From: Streptomyces sp. P3 | GTDB taxonomy: Bacteria; Actinomycetota; Actinomycetes; Streptomycetales; Streptomycetaceae | Direction of reading: 5' to 3' | NCBI GenBank assembly: GCA_016893485.2 | Contig: JAFEKX020000001.1 | Span: 4,154,001-4,218,000, forward strand | Length of the DNA stretch: 64,000 bases | Shown here: one piece after another, positions 14,085 to 23,910 of the stretch | How the letters are laid out: each line of letters begins with the position of its first letter | Position numbering within the stretch: position 1 is the first letter of the stretch | Notes under the pieces: model-generated | Seen by the model: the letters and a program-made list of their open reading frames with translations, nothing else | What the model was told of the DNA's origin: nothing | Database searches by the model: none | Program-made: the position numbers and the translations under genes

Positions 14085-14462
14085 TTACTTGACCTCGACC
14101 GAGGCGCCGGCGCCCTTGAGGGACTCGGCGGCCTTCTCGGCGGCGTCCTTGGCGACCTTCTCGAGGACCGGCTTCGGAGCGCCGTCCACGAGGTCCTTGG
14201 CCTCCTTGAGACCCAGCGAGGTCAGCTCACGCACGACCTTGATGACCTGGATCTTCTTCTCGCCGGCGCCGGTGAGGATGACGTCGAACTCGTCCTGCTC
14301 CTCAGCGACCTCGGCGGCGGCGGCCGGGCCGGCCGGGGCAGCGGCGACCGCGGCGGCGGCGGTGACGTCGAACTTCTCCTCGAACGCCTTCACGAACTCG
14401 GAAAGCTGGATGAGGGTCATGGTCTCGAACTCGGCGAGCAGTTCGTCCTGGGTGAGAGCCAC
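14085..14462 (-). CDS. rplL: 50S ribosomal protein L7/L12
   Basis: Stalk protein of 125 residues that recruits translational GTPases. N-terminal dimerisation domain (MTLIQLSEFVKAFEEKFDV), Ala-rich hinge (residues ~35-52), and the conserved C-terminal domain (KKIQVIKVVRELTSLGLKEA, KDLVDGAPKPV). Start ATG 14462 with GGAAG upstream. Paired with rplJ as in all bacteria. Confidence 0.97.
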   Translation of the reverse strand: MALTQDELLAEFETMTLIQLSEFVKAFEEKFDVTAAAAVAAAPAGPAAAAEVAEEQDEFDVILTGAGEKKIQVIKVVRELTSLGLKEAKDLVDGAPKPVLEKVAKDAAEKAAESLKGAGASVEVK

Positions 14463-14588
14463 GATGGCTTCCTTCCACTAATTTCGGCTGGTGCCGGTGT
14501 GTACATGTCTGGCGGGCGTACGTTCGGCCCGCTACGACCGTTGCCGTGCGGCGCGAGGCCTCAGGCGGCGGTCATGCTGCGAGCCGAA

Positions 14589-15119
14589 TTACTCGGCACC
14601 GCCCTGCTCTTCTTGCTTGGCGCGAAGGGCGTCCACCGTACGGACGAGCTTCGACGGGAGCGCCTGGAAGAGCTGCGCAGCCTGCGTCTGCTTGCCCTTG
14701 AAGGCACCCGCCAGCTTGGAGAGCAGAACCTCGCGGGACTCGAGGTCCGCGAGCTTCTTGATCTCGTCGGCGGACAGCGCCTTGCCGTCAAGGACACCGC
14801 CCTTGATGACGAGGTTCGGGTTGTCCTTGGCGAAGTCACGAAGACCCTTCGCCGACTCCACCGGGTCACCGGTGATGAAGGCGACCGCCGTCGGACCGTT
14901 GAACAGGTCGTCGAGCGTGTCGATCCCGGCCTCGTTGGCCGCAATCTTGGTCAGCGTGTTCTTCACCACGGCGTACTGGGCGTTCTCACCGAGCGAACGA
15001 CGCAGCGTCTTGAGCTGCGCCACGGTGAGACCCCGGTACTCGGTCAGCACGGCGGCGTTCGAGTCGCGGAACTGTCCCGCGAGCTCGGCTACCGCGGCAG
15101 CCTTGTCGGGCCTTGCCAT
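14589..15119 (-). CDS. rplJ: 50S ribosomal protein L10
   Basis: Stalk base protein of 176 residues that binds 23S rRNA and the L7/L12 dimers. I chose ATG 15119 (MARPDKAAAVAELAGQF), which has GGAAGGAGG directly upstream; the open frame extends to 15248 without homology. Motifs: EYRGLTVAQLKTLR, NAQYAVVKNTL, GPTAVAF. The alpha-helical C-terminus ends EEQGGAE. Confidence 0.96.
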   Translation of the reverse strand: MARPDKAAAVAELAGQFRDSNAAVLTEYRGLTVAQLKTLRRSLGENAQYAVVKNTLTKIAANEAGIDTLDDLFNGPTAVAFITGDPVESAKGLRDFAKDNPNLVIKGGVLDGKALSADEIKKLADLESREVLLSKLAGAFKGKQTQAAQLFQALPSKLVRTVDALRAKQEEQGGAE

Positions 15120-15310
15120 AGAGCGTCGGCCTCCTTCCGGGTGATGAGGACCGCTCAGAAGGGGCTGGGACAGAGAAAACGCCCCGGCGCAGGCGCACGG
15201 GGCGTAGCTCGACCGGAAACAGCATTCCCGGGAGCACATCCAGTTCACCTGCGCGGGTCGTCCACTGTTCAGCGGATCCTTCGGTCACCACACCCTTGAG
15301 AGGCACGGCA
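15120..15310 (-). promoter_or_regulatory. L10 mRNA leader (putative autoregulatory region)
   Basis: Roughly 190 bases upstream of rplJ without a gene. It contains a short GC-rich inverted repeat (ACGCCCCG ... CGGGGCGT, 15179-15207). In bacteria the rplJ leader binds the L10-L12 complex for feedback control; a match to the Rfam L10 leader model would confirm this. Confidence 0.45.
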
Positions 15311-15383
15311 ACGACCAGCGGTCTTTGGCTTCTGGAGCAGAGTACGTGAACGCCGCAGGCTCAAGCAAATCCGCCCGTACGGC

Positions 15384-15779
15384 TCAGCCCTGGGCGCTCT
15401 TCATCAGCTCGGCGAGGTCGGTCGTGTCCTTCGCGGGCGGGGCGGTGACCGTCACCGGCCGGTTCAGGTCGAGGAAGGTGACCGTCATGTCCAGCGGGCC
15501 CTTGTCCCCCTCGCCGCGCATCCGGAACCGCTTGGCGTGCTTCTCGCCGTCGACCCACATGTCCATGGTGATCGCGTCGACGCCCATCTTCTCGTACTGC
15601 TCGACGCTCCTCTCGCGCCGCTCCCCGGTGGCCTTGTCCTCGCTCTTGGCGGCGGCCTTGACGTCGGCGAGCGTGACCCGGCACCGGTGGCTCCGCGGCG
15701 CGTGGAACGACGTACGGAAGACTTCATGTGTTTCCCCCAGAGAGCAGAACGCGACGGCCGCGAGGGACCCATGGGACAC
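15384..15779 (-). pseudogene. Truncated lipoprotein-like gene
   Basis: The readable protein is 131 residues. Its last ~60 residues resemble the C-terminus of the neighbouring lipoprotein (MDMWVDGEKH against VDIWINAQDL; VTVTAPPAKDTTDL against ATVPPASDTEDF), but there is no signal peptide or lipobox, and the N-terminal half of that fold is absent. In S. coelicolor two lipoprotein genes sit here, so this is probably the decayed second copy. An assembly loss is also possible. Confidence 0.55.
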
Positions 15780-15881
15780 AGGGAACGCATGACCGATGCA
15801 CAGCGAGAGCCGTGAGCCTAACCCCGGGCCGTGTCGGGGGTCTCCCGAATTCCCGTGGGCCCGGCCGGAGTTGGGCCCTGC

Positions 15882-16831
15882 TCAGGAGCTCGTGCCGAAC
15901 CCCGTCGCCGTGTCGCCGCTGCCCGGGGTCAGGCCCTGCTTCTTCAGCAGTGCCGTGAAGTCCTCGGTGTCGCTCGCCGGCGGCACCGTCGCGTCGGCCT
16001 TCACGCCGTAGTCGCTGTAGAACGCGGTCTGGGTGTACTGGCCCGACGACATCTGGCCCTTCTCGGTCTTCTTGACCAGGAGGTCCTGGGCGTTGATCCA
16101 GATGTCGACGTGCTCGGTGGTGACGCCGGCCGCGGTGAGCTGCTTCCTCATGGCGGCGAGCTGGCTCGCGGTGAGGTTCGAGTTCTTGGCGGCGAGGTCG
16201 GCGACGTCGACCGTGCCCGCGTAGTGCGTGGTCTGCTGGCCGCGGACCGACTCCGTACCGACCTTCGTGACGTCACCGGAGGCGAGCAGGAGCTTCACCG
16301 ACTGGTTCGGCGTCGTGTTCTGTATCTGGTCCTTGAGGTACGCGCCGGAGCTGCCGCCGAGCTTGGCCAGGTCGTCGTAGGCGTACTTGATCCAGTGCTT
16401 GCCGTCGGCCTGCTCGGCGAACTTCTCGCCCATCCTGGCGTAGTACGCGTCCGGCAGATAGCGGGCCTCCATCGACGTGCTGCCCGCAGCGCGCATCGTG
16501 TCGGCCAGGGTGCCGCCGGTGTACATCATCGTCAGGGTGCCGGTGAGGCCGTCGGCCCAGCCCAGGTTTCCCTTGGCGTCCATGGACATCAGGGAGCCCA
16601 TCACGGTGGACGACTCGACCTTCGCTGAGTCCGCCTTGTCGGTGGACTGCTCGGCGCTGCGCAGGGCCGCGATGGGGCTCACCCGGGTCGCGCCCTTGCC
16701 GAGGGCCTTGTCGTCCTTGCCGGAGCCCCCGGAGGAACCCGGGAACCGGAGGAACCACAGGCGGCCACCGAGGCCAGCGCGGTCGCCACCGCGATCGAGA
16801 GTCCCACCCGGCGCACGGTCGTGCTCTTCAT
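15882..16831 (-). CDS. Secreted lipoprotein (LppX/LolA-like fold, putative)
   Basis: I chose ATG 16831, which gives a signal peptide MKSTTVRRVGLSIAVATALA and lipobox VAAC, so the mature protein is lipid-anchored outside the membrane. A one-base loss near 16738 in a GGTTCC repeat separates the signal from the body. The mature part (~290 residues) has Gly/Ser linker SGGSGKDDK and beta-rich repeats, with HVDIWINAQDLLVKK near the C-terminus as in LppX/LprG-like lipoproteins. Lies between rplA and rplJ, as in S. coelicolor. Confidence 0.75.
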
Positions 16832-16907
16832 CGGTCCCCACCCCTATGCGATTGCTGTGCCTGCCAAGAACGCTAGCGCAGGGCACTGACACCCCGTCCG
16901 AAAGAGG

Positions 16908-16941
16908 ACGAGCCCCGCAACCCGAAGGTTGCGGGGCTCGT
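16908..16941 (-). terminator. Terminator of the rplK-rplA operon
   Basis: Perfect 15-bp inverted repeat with loop CGAA, about 45 bases after the rplA stop. Confidence 0.85.
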
Positions 16942-16987
16942 CCGATGCTGACGCGCGCTGGACGCGGCTGCCGGGTGAGCGCGAGGC

Positions 16988-17713
16988 TCAGACGGCGGCC
17001 GGGTCCTCCTCGACGAGGAGGTTGCGGGTGCGGTTCGGGTCGACCGGAATGCCGGGGCCGATCGTGGTGCTGATCGCGGCCTTCTTGATGTAGCGACCCT
17101 TGGCGGCGGACGGCTTCAGACGGAGGATCTCGTCCAGGGCCGCGCCGTAGTTCTCCACCAGCTTGGTGTCGTCGAAGGACGACTTGCCGATGATGAAGTG
17201 CAGGTTCGAGTGCTTGTCGACGCGGAACTCGATCTTGCCGCCCTTGATCTCGTTGACGGCCTTCGCCACGTCCGGCGTCACGGTGCCGGTCTTGGGGTTC
17301 GGCATGAGACCACGGGGACCGAGCACGCGGCCGAGGCGGCCGACCTTGCCCATGAGGTCCGGGGTGGCGACGACGGCGTCGAAGTCCAGCCGGCCCTTCG
17401 CCACCTCGTCGATGAGTTCGTCGGAACCGACGATGTCGGCGCCAGCGGCGGTCGCGGCCTCGGCACGGTCACCGGTCGCGAAGACCAGGACCCGGGCGGT
17501 CTTGCCGGTGCCGTGCGGGAGGTTCACGGTGCCGCGGACCATCTGGTCGGCCTTGCGCGGGTCGACACCCAGACGGAAGGCGACCTCGACGGTGCCGTCG
17601 AACTTGGAGGTGGAGGTCTCCTTGGCGAGACGCACGGCCTCGAGCGGGGCGTACAGCTTCTCCCGGTCGATCTTGGCGTCCGCAGCGCGGAGAGACTTGC
17701 TGCGCTTGCTCAC
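16988..17713 (-). CDS. rplA: 50S ribosomal protein L1
   Basis: Protein of 241 residues from GTG 17713 (VSKRSKSLRAADAKID), with AGGAG upstream. L1 forms the mobile stalk at the E site and represses the L11 operon. Motifs: GTVNLPHGTGK, GRLGRVLGPRGLMPNPKTGT, KGRYIKKAAISTTIGPG. Follows rplK in the usual order. Confidence 0.97.
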   Translation of the reverse strand: MSKRSKSLRAADAKIDREKLYAPLEAVRLAKETSTSKFDGTVEVAFRLGVDPRKADQMVRGTVNLPHGTGKTARVLVFATGDRAEAATAAGADIVGSDELIDEVAKGRLDFDAVVATPDLMGKVGRLGRVLGPRGLMPNPKTGTVTPDVAKAVNEIKGGKIEFRVDKHSNLHFIIGKSSFDDTKLVENYGAALDEILRLKPSAAKGRYIKKAAISTTIGPGIPVDPNRTRNLLVEEDPAAV

Positions 17714-17792
17714 TACTGCTCCTGTGTGTGTTCTGAGGAGTCGTGGTGTGGGCCGAGCAGGCCCTGCCACGGTGTTCCCTACGGGGTGGAGG

Positions 17793-18227
17793 TCAGCCCT
17801 CGACCGTGATGCCCATGGAACGGGCGGTGCCGGCGATGATCTTCGACGCGGCGTCCAGGTCGTTGGCGTTCAGGTCGGGAAGCTTGGTCGTGGCGATCTC
17901 ACGGACCTGCGCCTGGGTGATCTTGGCGACCTTGGTCTTGTGCGGCTCGCCGGAGCCCTTCTCGACACCCGCGGCCTTGAGGATCATCTTCGCGGCCGGC
18001 GGAGTCTTGGTGACGAAGGTGAAGGAGCGGTCTTCGTAGACCGTGATCTCCACCGGGATCACCCAGCCACGCTGCGACTCGGTCGCCGCGTTGTAGGCCT
18101 TGCAGAACTCCATGATGTTGACGCCGTGCTGACCCAGCGCGGGGCCGACCGGCGGGGCCGGGTTCGCCGCACCGGCGTTGATCTGGAGCTTGATGAGCCC
18201 CGTGACCTTCTTCTTCTTGGGAGGCAT
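17793..18227 (-). CDS. rplK: 50S ribosomal protein L11
   Basis: Protein of 144 residues starting ATG 18227 ([16 protein letters not shown]). L11 binds the GTPase-associated region of 23S rRNA and is the thiostrepton and RelA-linked protein. Motifs: [45 protein letters not shown]. It has a 228-bp upstream gap with the nusG terminator, so it likely has its own promoter. Confidence 0.97.
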
Positions 18228-18336
18228 TGCTCTCCGGGTCCTCTCGTTCGGGTCCTGCCTGCACTCGGGTTGTTCTGCCGCACGCAGGCATACCGCACAA
18301 CAATAGCGGGTAAGAAGCCATGCCCAAAAACGAGAA

Positions 18337-18370
18337 AGGCCAGGGGGGCTCGTTCGAGCCCGCCTGACCT
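18337..18370 (-). terminator. Terminator after nusG
   Basis: Imperfect 16-bp inverted repeat followed on the minus strand by TTTCTCGTTTTT, the best T tract of the region. Lies in the nusG-rplK gap. Confidence 0.75.
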
Positions 18371-18455
18371 GACCCACACGTGCGCGGGGCTGTGTCGATA
18401 GGCGACTACCGTCGCGTGGGCGCGTCCAGCCCCCACACCCGCAGCAGAAGTACTA

Positions 18456-19307
18456 CTAGTTCTTCTGAATCTGATCGAACGAGAGCTCGACCGGCGTCTC
18501 GCGGCCGAAGATCTCGACGAGACCCTTGACCTTCTTCGAGTCGGCGTTGATCTCGTTGATCGTCGCCTGCAGCGTCGCGAACGGACCGTCGGTGACGGTG
18601 ACCGAGTCGCCGACCTCGAAGTCCAGCACCTGGACCTCGACCTTGCGCTGCGGAACCGGCTTGCCCTCGGCCTCGGCGGCCTCACGCGCGGCCTTCTCCT
18701 CGGCCTCCGGGGCGAGCATCTTGACGATCTCGTCCAGGGTCAGCGGGTACGGGTCGTAGGCGTTGCCCACGAAGCCGGTGACGCCGGGGGTGTTGCGGAC
18801 GACGCCCCAGGACTCGTTCGTCAGGTCCATGCGGACCAGGACGTAGCCCGGGAGCTTGTTCTGCTTGATGGTCTTGCGGTCGCCGTTCTTGATCTGGACG
18901 ACCTCTTCTTGCGGCACCTCGGCCGCGAAGATGTAGTCCTCGACGTTCAGCGAGACGGCGCGCTGCTCCAGGTTGGTCTTCACGCGGTTCTCGTAACCGG
19001 CGTACGTGTGGATGACGTACCACTCGCCGGGAAGGAGACGCAGTTCCTCGCGCAGGGCGACGACGGGGTCGACGGGCTCGGCCGGCTCGGCCTCTTCCTC
19101 GTCGTCCTCGGCCGCGGTCTCGTCGTCGAGGTCCTCGGCCGCTTCCTCGTCCTCGACGTGTACGGCGGCTTCCTCGGCGGGCTCGCCCGCGTCGGCGTCT
19201 GCAGCCTCGACCTCGTCCAGCTCCTCGTCCGCGCCCTCGACGATGTCGAGTTCGTCTTCCACGGACTCGTCCGGCTCGACGGCCTCGTTCAGGTTCGGGT
19301 CAGACAC
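18456..19307 (-). CDS. nusG: Transcription termination/antitermination protein NusG
   Basis: Protein of 283 residues from GTG 19307. Residues ~1-95 are an acidic Glu/Asp/Ala-rich extension, typical of actinobacterial NusG. The NGN domain follows (EWYVIHTYAGYENRVKTNLE, KLPGYVLVRM, TPGVTGFVG), then a KOW domain (FEVGDSVTVTDGPFATLQ). It links RNA polymerase with Rho and the ribosome. Encoded with secE. Confidence 0.96.
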   Translation of the reverse strand: MSDPNLNEAVEPDESVEDELDIVEGADEELDEVEAADADAGEPAEEAAVHVEDEEAAEDLDDETAAEDDEEEAEPAEPVDPVVALREELRLLPGEWYVIHTYAGYENRVKTNLEQRAVSLNVEDYIFAAEVPQEEVVQIKNGDRKTIKQNKLPGYVLVRMDLTNESWGVVRNTPGVTGFVGNAYDPYPLTLDEIVKMLAPEAEEKAAREAAEAEGKPVPQRKVEVQVLDFEVGDSVTVTDGPFATLQATINEINADSKKVKGLVEIFGRETPVELSFDQIQKN

Positions 19308-19384
19308 GTGGCTGCTTCTTCCTGGATACATGGGGGTGGAACACGCGAAAGGGGCGCCGGTCAGGGCGCCCTTCGCTGCCGGCC

Positions 19385-19672
19385 TCAGCCGAAGACGTAC
19401 TTCGCGGCGTGATTGAGTCCATAGTCAATCACGGTCACCAGACCGATCATGATGACGACGAAGACGATCACGACGGTCGTGTACGTCGTCAGCTGGTTGC
19501 GCGTCGGCCAGACGACCTTGCGGAGCTCCGCCACGATCTGGCGGTAGAAGATGCCGAGGCGCTTCAGCGGGCCCTTCTTGGCGCGCTTGCCGCCCTTGCG
19601 GGGCTTCTTCTTGGACTCCGACACCTCGTCCTGGGCATCAGGCATGTCGATGGAGCCCACGGCGTCCGCCAT
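19385..19672 (-). CDS. secE: Preprotein translocase subunit SecE
   Basis: Protein of 95 residues with a Lys-rich cytosolic part (KKKPRKGGKRAKKGPLKRL) and one membrane helix (TVVIVFVVIMIGLVTVIDYG), preceded by the conserved ELRKVVWPTRNQL. Stabilises SecY. About 77 bases separate it from nusG, with a small GGGCGCC/GGCGCCC hairpin. Confidence 0.96.
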   Translation of the reverse strand: MADAVGSIDMPDAQDEVSESKKKPRKGGKRAKKGPLKRLGIFYRQIVAELRKVVWPTRNQLTTYTTVVIVFVVIMIGLVTVIDYGLNHAAKYVFG

Positions 19673-19785
19673 TCATCCTCACCTGTTCCCGGGTCGTGGC
19701 CGTGCCGCGCCCGGTCTGAGCCGCACGGCGGTGCATTGCTGTACGTACATGCGCTGCGCACACATCCTGGTGAAGGTGTGTGTAG

Positions 19786-19858
19786 CAGGGCCGGAGGGAC
19801 TTGAACCCCCAACCGCCGGTTTTGGAGACCGGTGCTCTACCAATTGAGCTACGACCCT
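19786..19858 (-). tRNA. trnW: tRNA-Trp (CCA)
   Basis: 73-nt cloverleaf on the minus strand: acceptor AGGGTCG/CGGCCCT, D arm GCTC..GAGC, anticodon loop CTCCAAA (CCA), T loop TTCAAGT. CCA tail not encoded. It precedes secE as in other Streptomyces. Confidence 0.97.
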
Positions 19859-20118
19859 TTGTGACGTCCCCAACGTACCGCATCCGCCCGGGTGCTCGGT
19901 GTGCACCAAGTGGGGCGCGGCTGTTGAAGGCCAACGAGCTAGGAGTGTACGTGCTCCGGCGCCGGTCGTCGAACAGAAAGTGCCTGTACGGGGATTGCCG
20001 GAGGAAGATCACCCAGGCCGGGGCGGGAATCCGGACGGTTGTTCAAGGCACTCCCCATCCTGTTCAGTCTGTGAAACCGGTGTGCCGGGCGGGTTTCCGG
20101 TCTGAAACGATGGACCCC

Positions 20119-21344
20119 ATGAGCGCCTCAACCCCTCCCACCGAGCGCCGGGTCTCCGCCCGAGTCGGCGCGATCTCCGAGTCCGCCACCCTCGCCGTGG
20201 ACGCCAAGGCCAAGGCCCTCAAGGCCGCCGGACGTCCGGTGATCGGCTTCGGCGCGGGTGAACCGGACTTCCCGACCCCGGACTACGTCGTCCAGGCCGC
20301 CATCGAGGCCTGCTCGAACCCCAAGTACCACCGCTACACCCCGGCCGGCGGTCTCCCGGAGCTGAAGTCCGCGATCGCGGCGAAGACGCTGCGCGACTCG
20401 GGCTACGAGGTGGACGCCTCGCAGATCCTCGTCACCAACGGCGGCAAGCAGGCCATCTACGAGGCCTTCGCCGCGATCCTCGACCCGGGCGACGAGGTCA
20501 TCGTCCCGGCGCCGTACTGGACGACGTACCCGGAGTCGATCCGCCTCGCGGGCGGTGTCCCCGTGGACGTCGTCGCCGACGAGACGACCGGCTACCGCGT
20601 CACCGTCGAGCAGCTGGAGGCGGCCCGCACGGAGAACACCAAGGTCGTCCTCTTCGTCTCGCCGTCCAACCCGACCGGCGCCGTCTACAGCGAGGCCGAG
20701 GCCGAGGCGATCGGCCGCTGGGCCGTCGAGCACGGCCTGTGGGTCATGACGGACGAGATCTACGAGCACCTCGTCTACGGCGACGCCACGTTCACCTCGC
20801 TGCCCGCGATCCTCCCGGAGCTGCGCGACAAGTGCATCGTGGTCAACGGCGTCGCCAAGACGTACGCCATGACCGGCTGGCGGGTGGGCTGGATCATCGG
20901 CCCGAAGGACGTCGTCAAGGCCGCGACGAACCTCCAGTCGCACGCCACCTCGAACGTGTCGAACGTGGCCCAGGTCGCCGCGCTCGCCGCCGTCTCCGGT
21001 GACCTGAAGGCCGTCGCGGAGATGCGCGAGGCCTTCGACCGCCGCCGTAGGACGATCGTGCGGATGCTCAACGAGATCGACGGCGTGCTCTGCCCCGAGC
21101 CCGAGGGCGCGTTCTACGCCTACCCGTCGGTCAAGGCGCTGCTCGGCAAGGAGATCCGCGGCAAGCGCCCGCAGGACTCGGTCGAGCTGGCCGCGCTGAT
21201 CCTGGAGGAGGCCGAGGTCGCGGTCGTCCCGGGCGAGGCCTTCGGGACCCCGGTTACCTGCGGCTGTCGTACGCCCTGGGTGACGAGGACCTCGTCGAGG
21301 GCGTCAGCCGTATCCAGAAGCTGCTGGCCGAGGCCAAGGACTGA
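20119..21344 (+). CDS. aspC: Aspartate aminotransferase (class I/II, PLP-dependent)
   Basis: PLP enzyme interconverting aspartate/2-oxoglutarate and oxaloacetate/glutamate. Motifs: FGAGEPDFPTPDYV at the N-terminus, PSNPTGAVYS, TDEIYEHLVYG, and the PLP lysine in NGVAKTYAMTGWRVGW. A C is missing near 21250; the repaired C-terminus is GYLRLSYALGDEDLVEGVSR ending LLAEAKD. ATG 20119 matches S. coelicolor SCO4645 (recalled); ATG 20110 is an alternative. About 408 residues. Confidence 0.92.
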
Positions 21345-21368
21345 GTTTTCGCACCTCCACGCGTGCGT

Positions 21369-21402
21369 GCGGGCCGTTTCCCCTCCCGGGGAGGCGGCCC
21401 GC
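21369..21402. terminator. Hairpin terminator after the aminotransferase
   Basis: GCGGGCCG ... CGGCCCGC with an inner TCCCC/GGGGA stem, 25 bases after the stop. Confidence 0.7.
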
Positions 21403-21475
21403 TGCTGTGTGCGAGCAAGACCACGATCGAGGAAAGTGGTACCGGGACGGCGGAAAGGTACGGCAGGATTCCCAG

Positions 21476-22515
21476 ATGGAGCGTGTACGTGATGTCTCTG
21501 AACTGCCGAAAGCCCATCTGCACCTGCACTTCACCGGGTCGATGCGGCCGACCACCGTGCTGGAGCTGGCCGACAAGTACGGCGTGCGCTTGCCCGACGC
21601 CCTCACCGAGGCGCTGACCAGCGGGAGCCGCCGAAGCTCCGGGCGACGGACGAGCGCGGCTGGTTCCGTTTCCAGCGGCTGTACGACGCGGCGCGATCGT
21701 GTCTGCGGGAGCCCGAGGACATCCAGCGGTTGGTGCGCGAGGCCGCCGAGGAAGACGTCAGGGACGGCTCGGGCTGGCTGGAGATCCAGGTCGACCCGAC
21801 GTCGTACGCGCCACGCCTGGGCGGGCTGATCCCGGCTCTCGAGGTCATTCTGGACGCGGTGGAGACGACCTCCCGGGAGACCGGGCTCGGGATGCGGGTC
21901 CTGGTGGCCGCGAACCGGATGAAGCACCCCCTGGACGCGCGGACGCTGGCCCGGCTGGCCGTGCGGTACGCGGACCAGGGTGTGGTCGGTTTCGGGCTCT
22001 CGAACGACGAACGCCGGGGTATGGCACGGGACTTCGACCGGGCCTTCGCGATCGCCCAGGAGGGCGGCCTGCTGTCGGCGCCGCACGGCGGCGAGCTGGC
22101 GGGCCCGACTTCGGTGCGGGACTGCCTGGACGACCTGCACGCGACCCGCATCGGCCACGGCGTGCGCGCGGCGGAGGACCCGCGCCTGCTGAAGCGGCTC
22201 GCCGACCGGGGCATCACCTGCGAGGTCTGCCCGGCGTCGAACGTGGCCCTGGGTGTCTACGAGAAGCCCGAGGACGTGCCCCTGAGGACCCTCTTCGAAG
22301 CGGGCGTCCCCCTCGCGCTCGGCGCGGACGACCCGCTCCTGTTCGGCTCGCGGCTGGCCGCCCAGTACGAGATCGCCCGCCGGTACCACGGCTTCTCGGA
22401 CCGCGAACTCGCCGAACTGGCCCGGCAGTCGGTCCGCGGCTCGGCCGCCCCGGAGGACATGAAGACCAAGCTGCTGTCGGGCATCGACGACTGGCTCAGT
22501 GCCCCGGTCGCCTGA
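21476..22515 (+). CDS. Adenosine deaminase family protein
   Basis: Metal-dependent deaminase of purine nucleosides. Visible motifs: AHLHLHFTGS (HxH metal ligands), SAPHGGE in place of the usual HAGE, RIGHGVRA, and LGADDP near the C-terminus in place of NTDDP. A G is lost near 21624; the repaired protein is ~346 residues. Start ATG 21476. The 3' end overlaps the convergent gene at 22496. The altered active-site segments mean adenine or another substrate is possible. Confidence 0.8.
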
Positions 22516-23159
22516 AGTGGGCGTAGGGCGGATACGGCTTGAAGCAGATCAGGACCTCGTGAGGATGCCCGCCGCCGCGCGTGGGCTCCAGCTCGTACTG
22601 CAGACCTGCCATCAACGCCGACTGTCCCTTGGCGACCCCCTTGTGCCGCGGCCCCAGCCGGCCGCGTAGGCGAAGGCGGTGGCGGCCGACGCGAGGACGT
22701 CACGGCCGCCGATGAGGAAGTACGTACGCGCGTGCGTGGTGTGCCGCAACAGTCCGCGGTCGTACGGCCGCTCCCGCCACGCGCGCGCGTGGCGCTCGGT
22801 TCGTGCCTCGTCCGTGCGCACGGTGAGCGGGGTGCCGCGCCCCAACGACCGCCGCAGACCTGGCCACTTGGAGGGCCGTAGCCCCGCCTCCTGGTGGGCC
22901 ACCACCAGATCGACCAGCTCCCCGCACCCCTCGTCGGGCGGCACGCTCTCGCGCAGCGGGATGTGCACGATGGTGTGCCGCGAGCAGGCCGCGAACGAGA
23001 ACAGGCCCGCGAGCCGGCTCAGCCCGTCATGGTCCCCATGAGCGTCCCGAACGGCGCCTGGTCGCGCAGTGAGGTGTGGCGCAGCGGCTGCCCGGGCTGG
23101 ACGACCCGGTGTTCGTGCGGGCCGGTCCGGGGTCTGAACTCGCGGAGTCTCAGCTCCAT
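22496..23159 (-). CDS. Conserved Streptomyces hypothetical protein
   Basis: Reconstructed as one gene of about 220 residues from ATG 23159 (MELRLREFRPRTGP) to TGA at 22496, with one-base losses near 23025 and 22640. Segments: HTIVHIPLRESVPPDEGC, DLVVAHQEAGLRPSKW, HARTYFLIGGRDVLASAATA. No known motif that I recognise. Convergent with and overlapping the deaminase gene by ~20 bases. Confidence 0.5.
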
Positions 23160-23190
23160 AGGGGGGTGCCTCATGGGGCAAGGGTCCCGG

Positions 23191-23804
23191 TCAGGCGGGG
23201 TCCCCGGCAACGGAGATTCCGCCCAGCAGGGTCCGGGCCAGGCGGGACGCGAACTCGTCCACGGGCGGACGGGCGCCGGGCGCCGCGGCCTCGTAGGCGA
23301 ACGCGCGCTGTGCGCAGGCGCCCAGGAGGAGGGACGCGGCCGCGAACGTGTCGGCGTCGGGGCGGACGCGGCCGGCGCCCTGTTCGGCGCGCAGATAGGC
23401 GTCCAGGGCCTCGATCGGCTTGTGGGGGCCGGAGTCGAGCTGCCGCAGTGCCTCGTCGTGGCGCCGCTTGAGCTGGGTCTCGGCGTACAGGAGGCCGCGA
23501 TCGGGAAGCTCTGTTCGTAGAAGAGGGCCGCCTGGCGGGCGATCTCGGTGAGGTTGTCCTCCAGGGAGTGCTGTCCGGGTTCGGCGGCCAGGCCGCGCAG
23601 GAGCGGGGTCAGCTGGGGCAGCCGTTCCGCGAGGACGCGGATGAACAGCTCCTCCTTGCTCGCGAAGTACTTGTAGAGCGCGGCCTCGGAGCAGCCCGCG
23701 GCCTTCGCGATCTCCTTGGTGGTCGCCTTGGCCAGGCCGACGGTGAGCATCAGCGCGTGGGCGGCGTCGAGGATGCGGACCCGGGCGGGCTTCAGGGTTT
23801 CCAT
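23191..23804 (-). CDS. TetR family transcriptional regulator
   Basis: N-terminal helix-turn-helix: ARVRILDAAHALMLTVGLAK then ATTKEIAKAAGCSEAALYKY. A one-base loss near 23500 interrupts the ligand domain, which then continues LLYAETQLKRRHDEALRQL and ends GGISVAGDPA. About 204 residues, start ATG 23804. Divergent from the NAD-binding protein at 23911 with two palindromes between them, so it probably represses both genes. Confidence 0.85.
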
Positions 23805-23827
23805 GACCGGTTCCGTTCGGGCTTGAC

Positions 23828-23851
23828 GGGTGGGTGAGTGCTTACCCACCC
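23828..23851. promoter_or_regulatory. TetR operator palindrome 1
   Basis: 24-bp palindrome, 10 of 12 positions paired, core GGGTGAGTGCTTACCC, just upstream of the TetR start. Confidence 0.65.
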
Positions 23852-23864
23852 TAGAGGCAGGCAG

Positions 23865-23884
23865 GGGTGAGTGAATACTCACCC
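23865..23884. promoter_or_regulatory. TetR operator palindrome 2
   Basis: Perfect 8-bp arms GGGTGAGT/ACTCACCC around GAAT, 26 bases before the divergent gene. Shares GGGTGAGT with palindrome 1. Confidence 0.7.
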
Positions 23885-23910
23885 ACCTTGCGAAGGGGCA
23901 GGAGTGCGCC

